DNA of 64,000 nucleotides, taken from Lachnospiraceae bacterium. Its GTDB lineage: Bacteria > Bacillota > Clostridia > Lachnospirales > Lachnospiraceae. This document shows, in pieces, positions 43,996 to 52,796 of the stretch. The translations under genes and the position numbers were made by a program. The notes under the pieces were generated by a model. That model saw only the letters and a program-made list of their open reading frames with translations, did not search any database and was not told where the DNA came from. The stretch lies in assembly GCA_017517305.1 (NCBI GenBank), contig JAFWZV010000015.1, positions 62,001 through 126,000 of the forward strand, written 5' to 3'. Each line of letters starts with the position of its first letter. The first letter of the stretch is position 1.

Positions 43996-45438
43996 TTACT
44001 CTGTAAATCTGAATGTACCTTCCACATTAAGTCCTATGTTTGCCATGCTTTCCGGCATTTCAACTGCTACATAGTGAAGCTTTCCATCCTCAGTCTCAAA
44101 TGAGTAGGTAACCAGATAGAAATCTCCATAGGTAGCGTATACCTGATATGCCTCATATCCACCTATGGTAGCCATAGCAGATATAACCTCATCTGCTGTT
44201 CCATCTGCTGCCATAGTATCATATAAAGCACAAGCGTAGTCATAAGCTGATATGCCATTATCAAATACACACATTGTTATAATTGCACTTGTATCTGGGC
44301 TTGACATCTGGTAGTATGCCTCAGCAGCATCAATTCCACCTTCCTCATAAAAATTAATCCAGTCTGAAGGAACATCTACATAACCACACTGGCTATCACC
44401 CATAGCCTTAAGGTCGCCGTAGCCAAGATACATTGTTTCATCAATCTCTGATGAGCCTCCATTATTGCCAGATGGATTTGGATCCTCAGTACCTCCACTT
44501 TGACTAACTATCTGCACATCTACCTCTTGCATAACAGACAGATACCACATCTGATTATCAAGCTGGAATATGGTTCCTTCATAAACGTCTATAATCTCAT
44601 AAGTAACTCCATCAACTTCCTGAGTCATAGGCACCTGACAGCGATAGGACTTAACTGCAATTACATCTCTATCAGCTATATTCTCATCTACAACAGCCAT
44701 CTCACCGTTGAAATCATACTCTACAGTCATATATGAATAATGTACAACTACACTGTCAGCCTTAGCAACTGCAGTGTTATAGTTAGTCTCTGCTGCCTGC
44801 TCTGACTCGTAATGCTTTACATAGAAGCACTGATACATCATGTCTTTATCACAGTAATCAAAGGCCTCCCAGAAGCTTGGAAGTAAATCCTCATAATCCT
44901 CAAAGCCACCCTCATCCTCTACTGCAATTTCTGTGGTTGGCTCCTCTGTAGTAGTCTGTGTCTCTGTAGGTTCAGTATACTCTGTGGTTATCTCCTCAGT
45001 AGTCTTCTTCTCATCATCATTTCCAAATATTTTATCCTTAAATATGAGAAGTATTATTCCTGCTATAAGAGCTATTGCAGCTATTACTATACCAACTATA
45101 AGCCCTGTCTTTGATTTCTTAGGCTGTGGTGGTCTTCCTCCACCTGCTACTTGCTGATATCCCTGCATCATATTCTGCCCCATCTGAGCCTGTTGTGGGT
45201 AACCCTGACCGTAGCCCTGCTGGTTCATCTGACCCTGCTGTGGATATCCCTGACCGTAGCCTTGCTGGTTCATCTGTCCTTGCTGTGGATATCCCTGACC
45301 ATAGCCTTGCTGGTTCATCTGCCCCTGCTGTGGATATCCCTGACCGTAGCTCTGCTGATTCATCTGACCTTGCTGTGGATATCCCTGTGGCTGTCCACCC
45401 TGCACATATCCTTGCTGATTGTAATTTTGTTCTGACAT
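43996..45438 (-). CDS. Membrane-anchored protein with Gln/Gly/Tyr repeat N-terminus
   Basis: This 480-residue protein has a cytoplasmic low-complexity N-terminus built from the 15-residue unit YPQQGQMNQQGYGQG (residues 20-88), one membrane helix (about 113-133), a Thr/Glu-rich spacer (145-175) and an external region. The external part has two sections: 178-300, of unknown kind, and 335-480, a domain with CGYVDVPSDW and IGGYEAYQVY that also occurs in the lipoprotein at 59928-60587. The function is unknown. Repeat-plus-single-helix proteins of this kind are common in Lachnospiraceae and may organise at the membrane. Confidence 0.78.
   Translation of the reverse strand: MSEQNYNQQGYVQGGQPQGYPQQGQMNQQSYGQGYPQQGQMNQQGYGQGYPQQGQMNQQGYGQGYPQQGQMNQQGYGQGYPQQAQMGQNMMQGYQQVAGGGRPPQPKKSKTGLIVGIVIAAIALIAGIILLIFKDKIFGNDDEKKTTEEITTEYTEPTETQTTTEEPTTEIAVEDEGGFEDYEDLLPSFWEAFDYCDKDMMYQCFYVKHYESEQAAETNYNTAVAKADSVVVHYSYMTVEYDFNGEMAVVDENIADRDVIAVKSYRCQVPMTQEVDGVTYEIIDVYEGTIFQLDNQMWYLSVMQEVDVQIVSQSGGTEDPNPSGNNGGSSEIDETMYLGYGDLKAMGDSQCGYVDVPSDWINFYEEGGIDAAEAYYQMSSPDTSAIITMCVFDNGISAYDYACALYDTMAADGTADEVISAMATIGGYEAYQVYATYGDFYLVTYSFETEDGKLHYVAVEMPESMANIGLNVEGTFRFTE
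45175..45381 (-). repeat. 45-bp tandem coding repeat, four full copies plus a partial
   Basis: The 15-residue unit begins at residue 20 of the protein at 43996-45438. The copies are nearly identical at DNA level, so copy number may vary between strains. Being in-frame 45-mers, changes alter length without breaking the gene. Confidence 0.82.
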
Positions 45439-45542
45439 AGCTGTCCCCCTTATCTGACATTTTCATTAGTCCTTATTTTCATAAAATAAATATTATCATA
45501 CAATGTACGTTTCACCAACTCATTTTTATTGCAGAATTTTTA

Positions 45543-48146
45543 TCATTTTTTAAGCTTTCTTCCAAGCTGTATAAGAAAGGTTGGCACAAATGCCAGAATG
45601 ACTATTGCTTTAAGCTGTCCTATTCCTAATTCTGATATGACAAATAGCTTACCTAAAATCGGAATCACCAGCACAAGTCCCAACAGTAACACACCAACTC
45701 CAAATGCATACAAGCTCCACTTGTTGCTGGTAAAACCAACCTCAAAGATAATCTTCTCACTTCTACAATTAAAGCCATGTAAAAGTCTGGCTAATGTCAA
45801 TGTGGCAAAGGCCATCGTGCTTGCTGTCATAGCAGATTTTTCATATCCCATATAAAAGGCAACAATAGTCACAATGGCTATAGGCAGTGCATACATAACA
45901 AGCTTAGTAACAAAAGCTTTGGTCAAAAATCCCCGCTTCGGGTCTCTAGGCTTATTCTTAAGCAAGCTTCTATCTGTAGGCTCCATTCCAATGGCTAAAG
46001 CTGGAAGGGAATCTGTAAGCAAATTGATAAATAATAGGTGCACCGGCTCAAATGGTGTTGGTAATGCAAAGATAGAGCAAAACAATACCACAAATATAGC
46101 CGCCAGATTACCAGATAATAAAAACAAAATTGCATTTAATATATTTCTGTACACATTTCGTCCGTTTAGCACCGCCTTAATAATAGTTGCAAAGTTGTCA
46201 TCAGATAAAATCATAGCTGAGGCATCCTTAGAAACTTCAGTTCCTGTAATTCCCATAGCAACACCTATATCTGCCTTTTTAAGGGCTGGAGCATCGTTGA
46301 CTCCATCACCGGTCATGGCAACTATTCTGCCCTTATTCTGCCATGCATCTACTATACGAATTTTATTCTCAGGAGACACTCTAGCATAGACAGAAACCTT
46401 CTCTAAGATATCTGACAGCTCCCCATCTGTAAGATTATCCAGCTCCTGCCCTGTAAGCGCCAAATCTCCCTCTTCATATATACCTATTTGTCTGGCAATT
46501 GCTGTAGCAGTTACCTTGTGGTCACCTGTTATCATAACTGGCTTTATACCTGCCCTTTTTGCGTCAGCTACTGCCGCCATAGACTCCGGTCTTGGTGGGT
46601 CAACCATAGATGCAAGTCCTATGAAAGTGTAATTATTCTCCCCAGTAGTAATTAAGCTTTCTTCAGATGAAAGCTCTTTGTAAGCAAAGGCTAGTACTCT
46701 AAGACCACTTCTGGAAAACTCTTCATTTTGCTTTAGAATTTTCTCCTTATCCTGCTTAGTTATATCCCTTACACCCTGACTGGTCATAATCCTCACAGTT
46801 CTATCCAACAGAACATCCAAAGCACCCTTAGTAAATACAGTTGGTACTCCATGTACCAAATATTTGCTACTCATAAGCTTTCTATCTGAGTCAAATGGTA
46901 TCTCCTCAAGTCTCTCCATACTGTTACGAAAATACTCCTCATCGATTCCCTTTGCATCAAAGCAAGCCTCTCTGGCCATAGTAAGAAGACAGTACTCTGT
47001 AGGATCTCCGATTCCCTTTCCGTCCCTAAGTGAGGAATCATTGTTAAGCATTGCATTATATAAAAAGTATCTGTGAATTGATTTCCCCAAATCAAGCTCC
47101 ACAGGCATAATGCATTCTCCATCCATATAAAGCTCCTGAACAGTCATCTTGTTCTGAGTAAGGGTACCTGTCTTATCAGAGCATATAACTGACACTGAGC
47201 CTAAGGATTCCACTGCCTTTAGCTCCTTAATTATGGCGTTTTCCGTTGCCATCTTTCTGGTTCCCATAGCCTGAACTATGGTTACGATTGAGCTTAGCGC
47301 CTCCGGTATAGCTGCAACCGCCAGTGCTACTGCAAACATTAGCGAATCAAGAATAGGCTCCCCCTGCCATAATCTGATTCCAAATACAACGCCACTGATT
47401 ATCATTATGATAATAGCCAGCTTCTTGCCGAAATCATCTAAGCTTTTCTGTAGTGGCGTCTTCTTCTGACTTGTAAGATTCATAAGACGCGCAATCTTAC
47501 CCATCTCCGTATCCATTCCTGTAGCAGTAACCAAAACAGTAGCTCTGCCATAGGTTACAAGGCTTCCGGAGTACACCATATTTACTCTGTCTCCAAGAGG
47601 CATATCTTCCCAAATTTCTATGTCCTTCTTGTCAACATTTAAGGATTCTCCTGTAAGGGAGCTCTCATTCACCTGCAATGAATAGTTATTAATGATTCTT
47701 CCATCAGCCACAATCATATCTCCTGCCTCAAGAAGTACCAAATCCCCTTTAACTACATTCTTAGATTCAATCTCCCGCTTCACCCCATCACGAAGAACCT
47801 TTACGTGAGGTGAGGACAAGGCTTTAAGAGATTCCAATGATTTCTCAGCCTTAACATACTGCACAGTACCTAAGATTGAATTAAGTATTATAACAGCAAA
47901 TATTACTATGGTGCTCTCCACGTTCCCTGATATCATGGATATCACCGCTGCCACTATAAGAATAACAACCAATAGGTCTGCAAACTGTCCTAGAAATACA
48001 GACATCACACTTTTTCTCTTGGTTTCTTCTAGTACATTTTCCCCATCTGTCTTTAGCTTTTCAAGAGCACGCTTAGTAGTCAGGCCTGTTTTTGTATCGA
48101 TTCCACTAAGCAGCTCTTCTTTAGTAATCTGATAAGCTTCTCTCAT
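45543..48146 (-). CDS. P-type cation ATPase (PMCA/SERCA-like, YoaB type), manganese-riboswitch controlled
   Basis: This 867-residue P2-type ATPase has the N-terminal cation ATPase domain, the TGES actuator loop (SLTGESLNVDK), the helix-4 AIPEAL site, DKTGTLTQNKM with the phosphorylated aspartate, KGALDVLLDR, MITGDHKVTA and GDGVNDAPALK, and ten membrane helices. The family exports Ca(II) or Mn(II). The yybP-ykoY riboswitch upstream indicates manganese export here. The ATG at 48146 (MREAYQITKEELL) was chosen over 48176 because GGAG precedes it. Confidence 0.9.
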   Translation of the reverse strand: MREAYQITKEELLSGIDTKTGLTTKRALEKLKTDGENVLEETKRKSVMSVFLGQFADLLVVILIVAAVISMISGNVESTIVIFAVIILNSILGTVQYVKAEKSLESLKALSSPHVKVLRDGVKREIESKNVVKGDLVLLEAGDMIVADGRIINNYSLQVNESSLTGESLNVDKKDIEIWEDMPLGDRVNMVYSGSLVTYGRATVLVTATGMDTEMGKIARLMNLTSQKKTPLQKSLDDFGKKLAIIIMIISGVVFGIRLWQGEPILDSLMFAVALAVAAIPEALSSIVTIVQAMGTRKMATENAIIKELKAVESLGSVSVICSDKTGTLTQNKMTVQELYMDGECIMPVELDLGKSIHRYFLYNAMLNNDSSLRDGKGIGDPTEYCLLTMAREACFDAKGIDEEYFRNSMERLEEIPFDSDRKLMSSKYLVHGVPTVFTKGALDVLLDRTVRIMTSQGVRDITKQDKEKILKQNEEFSRSGLRVLAFAYKELSSEESLITTGENNYTFIGLASMVDPPRPESMAAVADAKRAGIKPVMITGDHKVTATAIARQIGIYEEGDLALTGQELDNLTDGELSDILEKVSVYARVSPENKIRIVDAWQNKGRIVAMTGDGVNDAPALKKADIGVAMGITGTEVSKDASAMILSDDNFATIIKAVLNGRNVYRNILNAILFLLSGNLAAIFVVLFCSIFALPTPFEPVHLLFINLLTDSLPALAIGMEPTDRSLLKNKPRDPKRGFLTKAFVTKLVMYALPIAIVTIVAFYMGYEKSAMTASTMAFATLTLARLLHGFNCRSEKIIFEVGFTSNKWSLYAFGVGVLLLGLVLVIPILGKLFVISELGIGQLKAIVILAFVPTFLIQLGRKLKK

Positions 48147-48171
48147 AAAACATTTCTCCTTCCTAACATAG

Positions 48172-48225
48172 AACAAAAAAGAAAAGACCTTTGGCGCACT
48201 TCAATCAAAGTACGCCAAAAGTCTT
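48172..48225 (-). terminator. Riboswitch-controlled terminator before the P-type ATPase
   Basis: AAGACTTTTGGCGTACTTTG pairs with CAAAGGTCTT through a long stem (48184-48225), followed by TTTTCTTTTTTG on the minus strand. It sits between the manganese aptamer and the ATPase start. Confidence 0.84.
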
Positions 48226-48249
48226 GTTTGATAATTTATTATACATTCT

Positions 48250-48337
48250 ATCACCCATTATCCGGTTCATATCCCTGAACGTGATGACGAATAACGGGAC
48301 ACACTCATGTGTGCAACTACTCCCTTTTGGGTTGAGA
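48250..48337 (-). promoter_or_regulatory. yybP-ykoY manganese riboswitch controlling the P-type ATPase
   Basis: On the minus strand the order is TCAACCC (P1), AAAAGGGAGTAG, a hairpin CACAC/GTGTG, TTAT (P2), CGTCATCACG, a hairpin TTCA/TGAA, CCGG, ATAAT (P2') and GGGTGA (P1'). These are the same conserved loops as in the aptamer at 38.5 kb. A strong terminator follows. A separate hairpin CTATGTT/AACATAG lies just upstream (48342-48370). Confidence 0.86.
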
Positions 48338-48458
48338 TTTGCTCTATGTTTTGCATATCTTAACATAGAATATGTATAAATGTAAATGAATATTCGGTGA
48401 AGATTTAGTAAAGGATTGTTGACATATCGTCACTATCCATCAACATTCTTCAAGCGTC

Positions 48459-49145
48459 TTATTCTCTCGACACTCCTATACAGGTTCCCACACATTCTAC
48501 CTCTTCTAAATCCTTTAGGATGATATCCTCTCTATGTCCTGCCACACATCTTAGGATATATTTTCCGTCCTCATCCATAAACTTTCGGATATATCCCACG
48601 CCGTCCCTAACGAAAACAGCACGCTCCCCATGGTCAGGGTATCTGTCTTCTATAAGTAGTATGTCACCCTTACAATATGCCGGTGCATAAGAATTACTAA
48701 CAATCTTTATAGCCACATAAGCATTAGGCTTTATAGTCTCAACCTCTATAACCTCGCTATCTGTGTAGGCAAAACCATGATTTACTCTACCTGATGGAAC
48801 AAGACATGGTATCTTGTGTTTATCAGTGTGTTCACGCTCATTCTTTGAAACTGTAGCCTCATGTCTTGCAGTAAGCGCTATAAGACTTTTTCCATGTCCA
48901 CCACAAAGTCTGTAATATTGTAGCAGTTTTCTCTCCTCTGCTGTATGCTGACACTGTCCCATAAGACAGTTAACACTAATTCCAAATGCATTGGCTATGG
49001 CCAGTACTGTGGATACCTTAGGATCATTAGTCTTTCCATAATAAATATTCTTCACTGTCTCCACAGGAAGATTAGCCATATCAGCCAGTTGCTGAATGGT
49101 AATATTCTTAGATATCATTATGTCTCTAACTCTAGTACAAAGCAT
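48459..49145 (-). CDS. XRE-type repressor with S24 (LexA-like) domain
   Basis: This 228-residue regulator has an N-terminal helix-turn-helix (about 5-62: ITIQQLADMANLPVETVKNIYYG) and a C-terminal S24 peptidase-like domain (about 120-225). The nucleophile serine is present in SNSYAPAYCKGD. The position of the usual general-base lysine reads IRKF, so the lysine appears replaced by arginine and self-cleavage may be lost or altered. AGGAGG lies 6 bp before the start. It is divergent from a Spo0A-domain gene with a shared palindromic control region, so it may control that gene and itself. Confidence 0.82.
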   Translation of the reverse strand: MLCTRVRDIMISKNITIQQLADMANLPVETVKNIYYGKTNDPKVSTVLAIANAFGISVNCLMGQCQHTAEERKLLQYYRLCGGHGKSLIALTARHEATVSKNEREHTDKHKIPCLVPSGRVNHGFAYTDSEVIEVETIKPNAYVAIKIVSNSYAPAYCKGDILLIEDRYPDHGERAVFVRDGVGYIRKFMDEDGKYILRCVAGHREDIILKDLEEVECVGTCIGVSRE

Positions 49146-49190
49146 AGCGTACCTCCTAAGTGTTCATTTTTGTGCTTATATGTTGACTGA

Positions 49191-49204
49191 TGTCAAACTT
49201 GACA
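49191..49204. promoter_or_regulatory. Palindromic operator candidate between divergent regulators
   Basis: TGTCAAACTTGACA is an inverted repeat (TGTCAA/TTGACA) in the intergenic region shared by the S24 repressor and the Spo0A-domain gene. TGTGACA at 49211-49217 may be a third half-site. TGTCAAA also resembles an imperfect Spo0A box (TGTCGAA). Confidence 0.45.
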
Positions 49205-49301
49205 TTTTATTGTGACATTTTTTTATCATAAAATGTTTTTTATAATATTTTCATTCTTCTTCCGACGTAATATGATTACATCACGAAAGGGGGAATCAAT
49301 C

Positions 49302-49664
49302 ATGATTCAAGGAGAAATGTGTGCTGTTCAGGTTGATGACATTCAGGATGTCCTACTTGATATAGGAATTCCATCTAGCCTACTAGGCTTTATGTACATC
49401 ACCTACGCGGAGCAGCTAGTGTTATCAGATCCAAGCTATATGAGAAAAATAACCAAGGGACTTTACAAGGATATTGCTGAGCAATTTAATTCTACACCTA
49501 CCAGAGTTGAGCGTTGTATCAGACACGCCATAGAGGTAGGATGTACTCAGGGCAATACTGAAAGCATCTACAGGTTATTTAGACACAGTGTAAATCCACT
49601 TAAGGGAACACCTACAAATGGTCAATTTATAGCAAGAGTTTATTATCACCTAGCCAACCGTTAA
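49302..49664 (+). CDS. Stand-alone Spo0A C-terminal DNA-binding domain protein
   Basis: Nearly the entire 120-residue protein aligns with the Spo0A DNA-binding domain: IGIPSSLLGFMYI, ITKGLYKDIAEQF, the recognition region TPTRVERCIRHAIEV and the end KGTPTNGQFIARV. There is no receiver domain, so it cannot be controlled by phosphorylation as Spo0A is. The ATG at 49302 follows AAAGGGGG. It may bind Spo0A boxes constitutively or compete with Spo0A. It is divergent from an S24 repressor that may control it. Confidence 0.84.
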   Translation: MIQGEMCAVQVDDIQDVLLDIGIPSSLLGFMYITYAEQLVLSDPSYMRKITKGLYKDIAEQFNSTPTRVERCIRHAIEVGCTQGNTESIYRLFRHSVNPLKGTPTNGQFIARVYYHLANR

Positions 49665-49670
49665 TACATA

Positions 49671-49716
49671 AAATAGAGAAGCTGTAATGAAATATCATTA
49701 TGGTTTCTCTATTTTA
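49671..49716 (+). terminator. Terminator after the Spo0A-domain gene
   Basis: AAATAGAGAA pairs with TTTCTCTATTT, followed by TT. It starts 7 bp after the stop. The next 200 bp (49720-49930) are AT-rich and hold nothing I can support. Confidence 0.7.
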
Positions 49717-49934
49717 TTGCATATTAATATTCAATGTCAGCAGTGACACAACATTCACCTTTTATGGAGTGAATTTTACAGTAGTAAACTTTTTTCGTCA
49801 ATACTTTTTATTTTTTAAACTATATTTTTTACTGTTTTTTTGCCTGAAACTTGTGATTCATTGGCAAAAATGTAGCTTTACTTGATTTTTTAATTATTTC
49901 TACAGTTTTCGACAAAAATCAAATAATACAACTA

Positions 49935-49964
49935 AAAGCACAGTTCTAAACCAGAACTGTGCTT
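49935..49964 (-). terminator. Terminator after the RNA methyltransferase gene
   Basis: AAAGCACAGTTCT pairs perfectly with AGAACTGTGCTTT, followed by a short T-run on the minus strand. It lies about 97 bp after the stop at 50061. The bases between (49965-50060) show no gene. Confidence 0.68.
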
Positions 49965-50060
49965 TATCTTAGAATACTAACTGACTACTTGTACAAATGT
50001 ATAAGCTCTGTAGTAATTTCTTTTTCATCAACCCATAACTCACATTATGACCTCTCTCCA

Positions 50061-51251
50061 CTATATTCTCTCCAAAAGCACAATTGATTCAATATGTTCA
50101 GTAAACGAGAACATATCGCACCCAACCATTCTCTCAACCTTATACTTACCACCCTTGGTCATGAACTTTAAATCCCTAGCCAAGGTATCCGGTCCGCAGG
50201 ATATATATACAACCCTCTTAGGGGCAAGCTTCATAACCGACGACATAAACGCCTGGTCACTTCCAGTTCTTGGAGGATCCATAAAAACAGCATCCACCTT
50301 GGCGCCCTGCTCCGCCATCTGTACCATAAATTTTCCAGCATCATTATTATAGAAGCTTATATTCTTACATCCATTCAGCTTGGCATTATTGATAGCATCA
50401 CGTACCGCTTCCTTATTAAGCTCTACGCCTATAACCTCCTTAGCCCTGTCGCTTGCAACCATACCGATGGTTCCGATACCACAGTAGGCATCTAGCACTA
50501 CTTCATCTCCAGTTAATCCTGCAAATTCTATAGCCTTCATATAAAGCTTTTCTGTTTGCTCAGGATTTACCTGATAGAAGCTGTTAGGAGATATTCTAAA
50601 ACGTTTACCACATAGTACATCCTCTATAAATCCCTTGCCGTACATTACATTATTCCTGTCGCCAAGAACCATACTGGTATGCTTTTGGTTAATGTTTTGT
50701 ACCACTGTAGTTATCTCAGGATGTATATTTCTTAGTGCCTTTACAAAGTTGTTCTTAGATGGAAATACCGGTGATGCCGTTACTAAAACCACCATTATCT
50801 GTCCCGTCTTTCTTGCAGTTCGAATCATGACATGTTTAAGAAGCCCATAGCCTGTATCCTCGTTATGAGTTGTTATCTTAAATGACCTGACTAAATCTCT
50901 AATAGTACTCATAATCCTAGTTGCCTGCTGGTCCTCTATAAAGCAGCTTGTAACAGGTAGAATATTATGAGTTCCTTCCTCGTAGGTTCCCGATATAATC
51001 TCTCCGGATTTTTTTCTCTTAAATGCAGCATTAACCTTATTCCTATAATGGTAAGGGTTATCTGAGCCTATTATCGGCTCCATCTCCCCAAATCCTCCTA
51101 AGAGCTTTCTAAGCTCTTTATCCTTTAAGGCAAGCTGCTCCTCATAGGTTTTGTCAATGTACTGACAACCACCGCATTTATTTGAAACGGGGCATTTGCT
51201 GTTACTTTTAAATTGTCTTTGCGCCTTTGTATTAGCATTTTGCTTCTTCAT
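50061..51251 (-). CDS. rlmD: RNA uracil-C5 methyltransferase, RlmD/RumA type
   Basis: This 396-residue SAM enzyme makes 5-methyluridine, most likely in 23S rRNA. It has a [4Fe-4S] motif near the N-terminus (CPVSNKCGGC plus a later cysteine), YRNKVNAAF, SFYQVNPEQTEKLY, motif I LDAYCGIGTIG, MDPPRTGS and the catalytic cysteine in YISCGPDTLARDL. The usual N-terminal TRAM domain is missing, as in many Firmicute relatives. Whether it modifies U1939, U747 or a tRNA cannot be told from sequence. Confidence 0.85.
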   Translation of the reverse strand: MKKQNANTKAQRQFKSNSKCPVSNKCGGCQYIDKTYEEQLALKDKELRKLLGGFGEMEPIIGSDNPYHYRNKVNAAFKRKKSGEIISGTYEEGTHNILPVTSCFIEDQQATRIMSTIRDLVRSFKITTHNEDTGYGLLKHVMIRTARKTGQIMVVLVTASPVFPSKNNFVKALRNIHPEITTVVQNINQKHTSMVLGDRNNVMYGKGFIEDVLCGKRFRISPNSFYQVNPEQTEKLYMKAIEFAGLTGDEVVLDAYCGIGTIGMVASDRAKEVIGVELNKEAVRDAINNAKLNGCKNISFYNNDAGKFMVQMAEQGAKVDAVFMDPPRTGSDQAFMSSVMKLAPKRVVYISCGPDTLARDLKFMTKGGKYKVERMVGCDMFSFTEHIESIVLLERI

Positions 51252-51371
51252 AATCTATCATTGCCCTTCCATATACTTTTTAAATTATAACACACTTTCA
51301 CAAATGTTTGATATAAATAATTATACTAAATCAATACTTTCCTATCGGTCTTTGTATAAAAATTATACTAA

Positions 51372-51420
51372 AAAAATTAAGGTCCTCCACTCAGGACACC
51401 GTCCCTTGTGAAAGACCTTT
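51372..51420 (-). terminator. Intrinsic terminator downstream of a small membrane protein gene
   Basis: AAGGTC and GACCTT close a stem with an inner GTCCT/AGGAC hairpin, followed on the minus strand by AATTTTTTTAG. It is the first terminator after the 46-codon gene at 51501-51641. Confidence 0.6.
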
Positions 51421-51500
51421 TGATGTGAAATATAAACTTTTTATCAATGAAATGCACTAGTGTCCTAGAACAAACCCATTCATTGCTACGCCGCTTACCG

Positions 51501-51641
51501 CTACATGATCGCTTCGCCGTACTTAGCCTTGCGATATATCTTCTTAATTATTGTTGCAAACATAACTCCCACTATCATAACTATAGAGCCAATGCCTACA
51601 AATGCCTCAACTACAAACATAATCCAAATTAATATATCCAC
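51501..51641 (-). CDS. Small membrane protein (46 residues), GTG start
   Basis: A perfect AGGAGG (51656-51651) lies 9 bp before GTG (51641). The frame runs 46 codons to TAG. The product begins MDILIWIMFVVEAFVGIGS, has one long hydrophobic helix (about 3-31) and ends in a basic tail (KKIYRKAKYGEAIM). This matches the many small single-helix membrane proteins of bacteria. I know no family. Support is the ribosome-binding site, the sensible membrane topology and the downstream terminator. Similar ORFs elsewhere would settle it. Confidence 0.58.
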   Translation of the reverse strand: MDILIWIMFVVEAFVGIGSIVMIVGVMFATIIKKIYRKAKYGEAIM

Positions 51642-51892
51642 CTTATTAATCCTCCTGTATATGTATATATATTAAATATTATTTCAATACAGTTCCTGAT
51701 TATAATAAATATGAGAAATATTTCTATGGGTTTTAGGGTTCCTTTACCGCGTCTTTGCCAAAACAATTTTTTCTTAACTAATTCTTAACCTGGCCCACAT
51801 AACTATACACCAAAATGCAGAAACACTAAACAGCAAAATTCATATTATTTCAAAATCATAGTACTTACCTCATCAATTCATATCAACAAAAA

Positions 51893-51921
51893 AGTGCTGT
51901 GAAATCCTCATTTCACAGCAC
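51893..51921 (-). terminator. Terminator overlapping the end of a small membrane protein gene
   Basis: GTGCTGTGAAAT pairs perfectly with ATTTCACAGCAC; the minus strand then reads TTTTTTGTTG. The last codons of the gene at 51908 lie in the stem. Confidence 0.78.
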
Positions 51922-52105
51922 CTGTATCTCTCCTAATCCATAGCTTGTATATTCCAATACCTACAAATACAGCCACCGCGGCACCCGTTCCTCTGGCCAA
52001 CCATACATTCATAGGTGTAGTCTCTAGGATTTTACATACAAATGTTCCAATCCCGGAAGCTATGATATAAAACAATATATATTTTATGGTAATCAAATAA
52101 TTCAT
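51908..52105 (-). CDS. Small membrane protein with two helices (up to 65 residues)
   Basis: The protein has two hydrophobic segments (about 6-24 and 38-56: GTGAAVAVFVGIGIYKLW) and a short basic tail. The function is unknown; the second segment resembles small phage or GtrA-like membrane proteins but not convincingly. The ATG at 52105 directly follows AGGAAGG, which is too close for normal initiation. A TTG three codons later (52096) has ideal spacing of 9 bp and is a good alternative start. It ends within its terminator stem. Confidence 0.6.
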   Translation of the reverse strand: MNYLITIKYILFYIIASGIGTFVCKILETTPMNVWLARGTGAAVAVFVGIGIYKLWIRRDTGAVK

Positions 52106-52187
52106 CCTTCCTGCATAGTATTTCCATTTACTATTATATGCAAATTGGGTATGAATTATTACTTATATTTAGTCGTAACAAAACACA

Positions 52188-52796
52188 CTACAAATTCGTG
52201 TGCTGTTTTTTTCTTCTAATATCGATAAAATCTATAAGTATTCTTACAGCTTCATCCACACCAATTCTACAAGCATTAATGGAAATATCATAGTTTCTAG
52301 AGTCTCCCCATTTTAATTCGCAATATGGATTGTGATACTTCTTTCTTCGCTTATCTCCAGCTTTCATAATTTCAGCTGCCTTCTTTTTATCACAGCCATG
52401 TTCCTTCATAAGACGACCTATCTTAGATTCCTCATCACCTAACACAAAGATAGATATAAGATTCTTGTTGTATTTTAGTATAGTCTCCGCACATCGACCT
52501 ACAACCACAAATGAATCTCCCTTATCTGCTTTTTTCTTAAGGTAATCAAATTGTAGCTGTGCTACATTATGCTCCGGTGAACTGTTCATACCCTTAACTG
52601 TTCTATATAATAATTTGTTATGATGTCCCTCATCATGTGGATGCAAATCATCATGCTTTAAGTTCTTTTCTCTGGCAATCTCCTCCAAGAGATTTCTATC
52701 GTACAGCTTAAGGTTATAATGCTCCGCTAATCTATCGGCTATCTCATGACCCCCACTGCCACATTCACGTCCTACTGATATAATAAGCTGCTCCAT
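52188..52796 (-). CDS. Cytidylate-kinase-like protein
   Basis: This 202-residue P-loop protein is of the cytidylate kinase-like family common in clostridia. It begins IISVGRECGSGGHEIADRLAE, where GRECGSGG acts as the nucleotide loop, and has YDRNLLEEIA, VVVGRCAETIL and the basic lid KAGDKRRKKYHNPYCELKWG. It differs from true Cmk in the first motif and in its shorter substrate domain, so the acceptor nucleotide is not known. GGGGGA lies before the start. Confidence 0.82.
   Translation of the reverse strand: MEQLIISVGRECGSGGHEIADRLAEHYNLKLYDRNLLEEIAREKNLKHDDLHPHDEGHHNKLLYRTVKGMNSSPEHNVAQLQFDYLKKKADKGDSFVVVGRCAETILKYNKNLISIFVLGDEESKIGRLMKEHGCDKKKAAEIMKAGDKRRKKYHNPYCELKWGDSRNYDISINACRIGVDEAVRILIDFIDIRRKKQHTNL

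Noticed and set aside
45119-45466. Open frames on both strands over the 45-bp repeats, or a CRISPR-like array
   Set aside because: The repeats are contiguous 45-mers in one coding frame without unique spacers.
49700-49885. AT-rich open frame rich in Phe/Leu
   Set aside because: Composition follows T-rich DNA; it starts in a terminator and has no ribosome-binding site.
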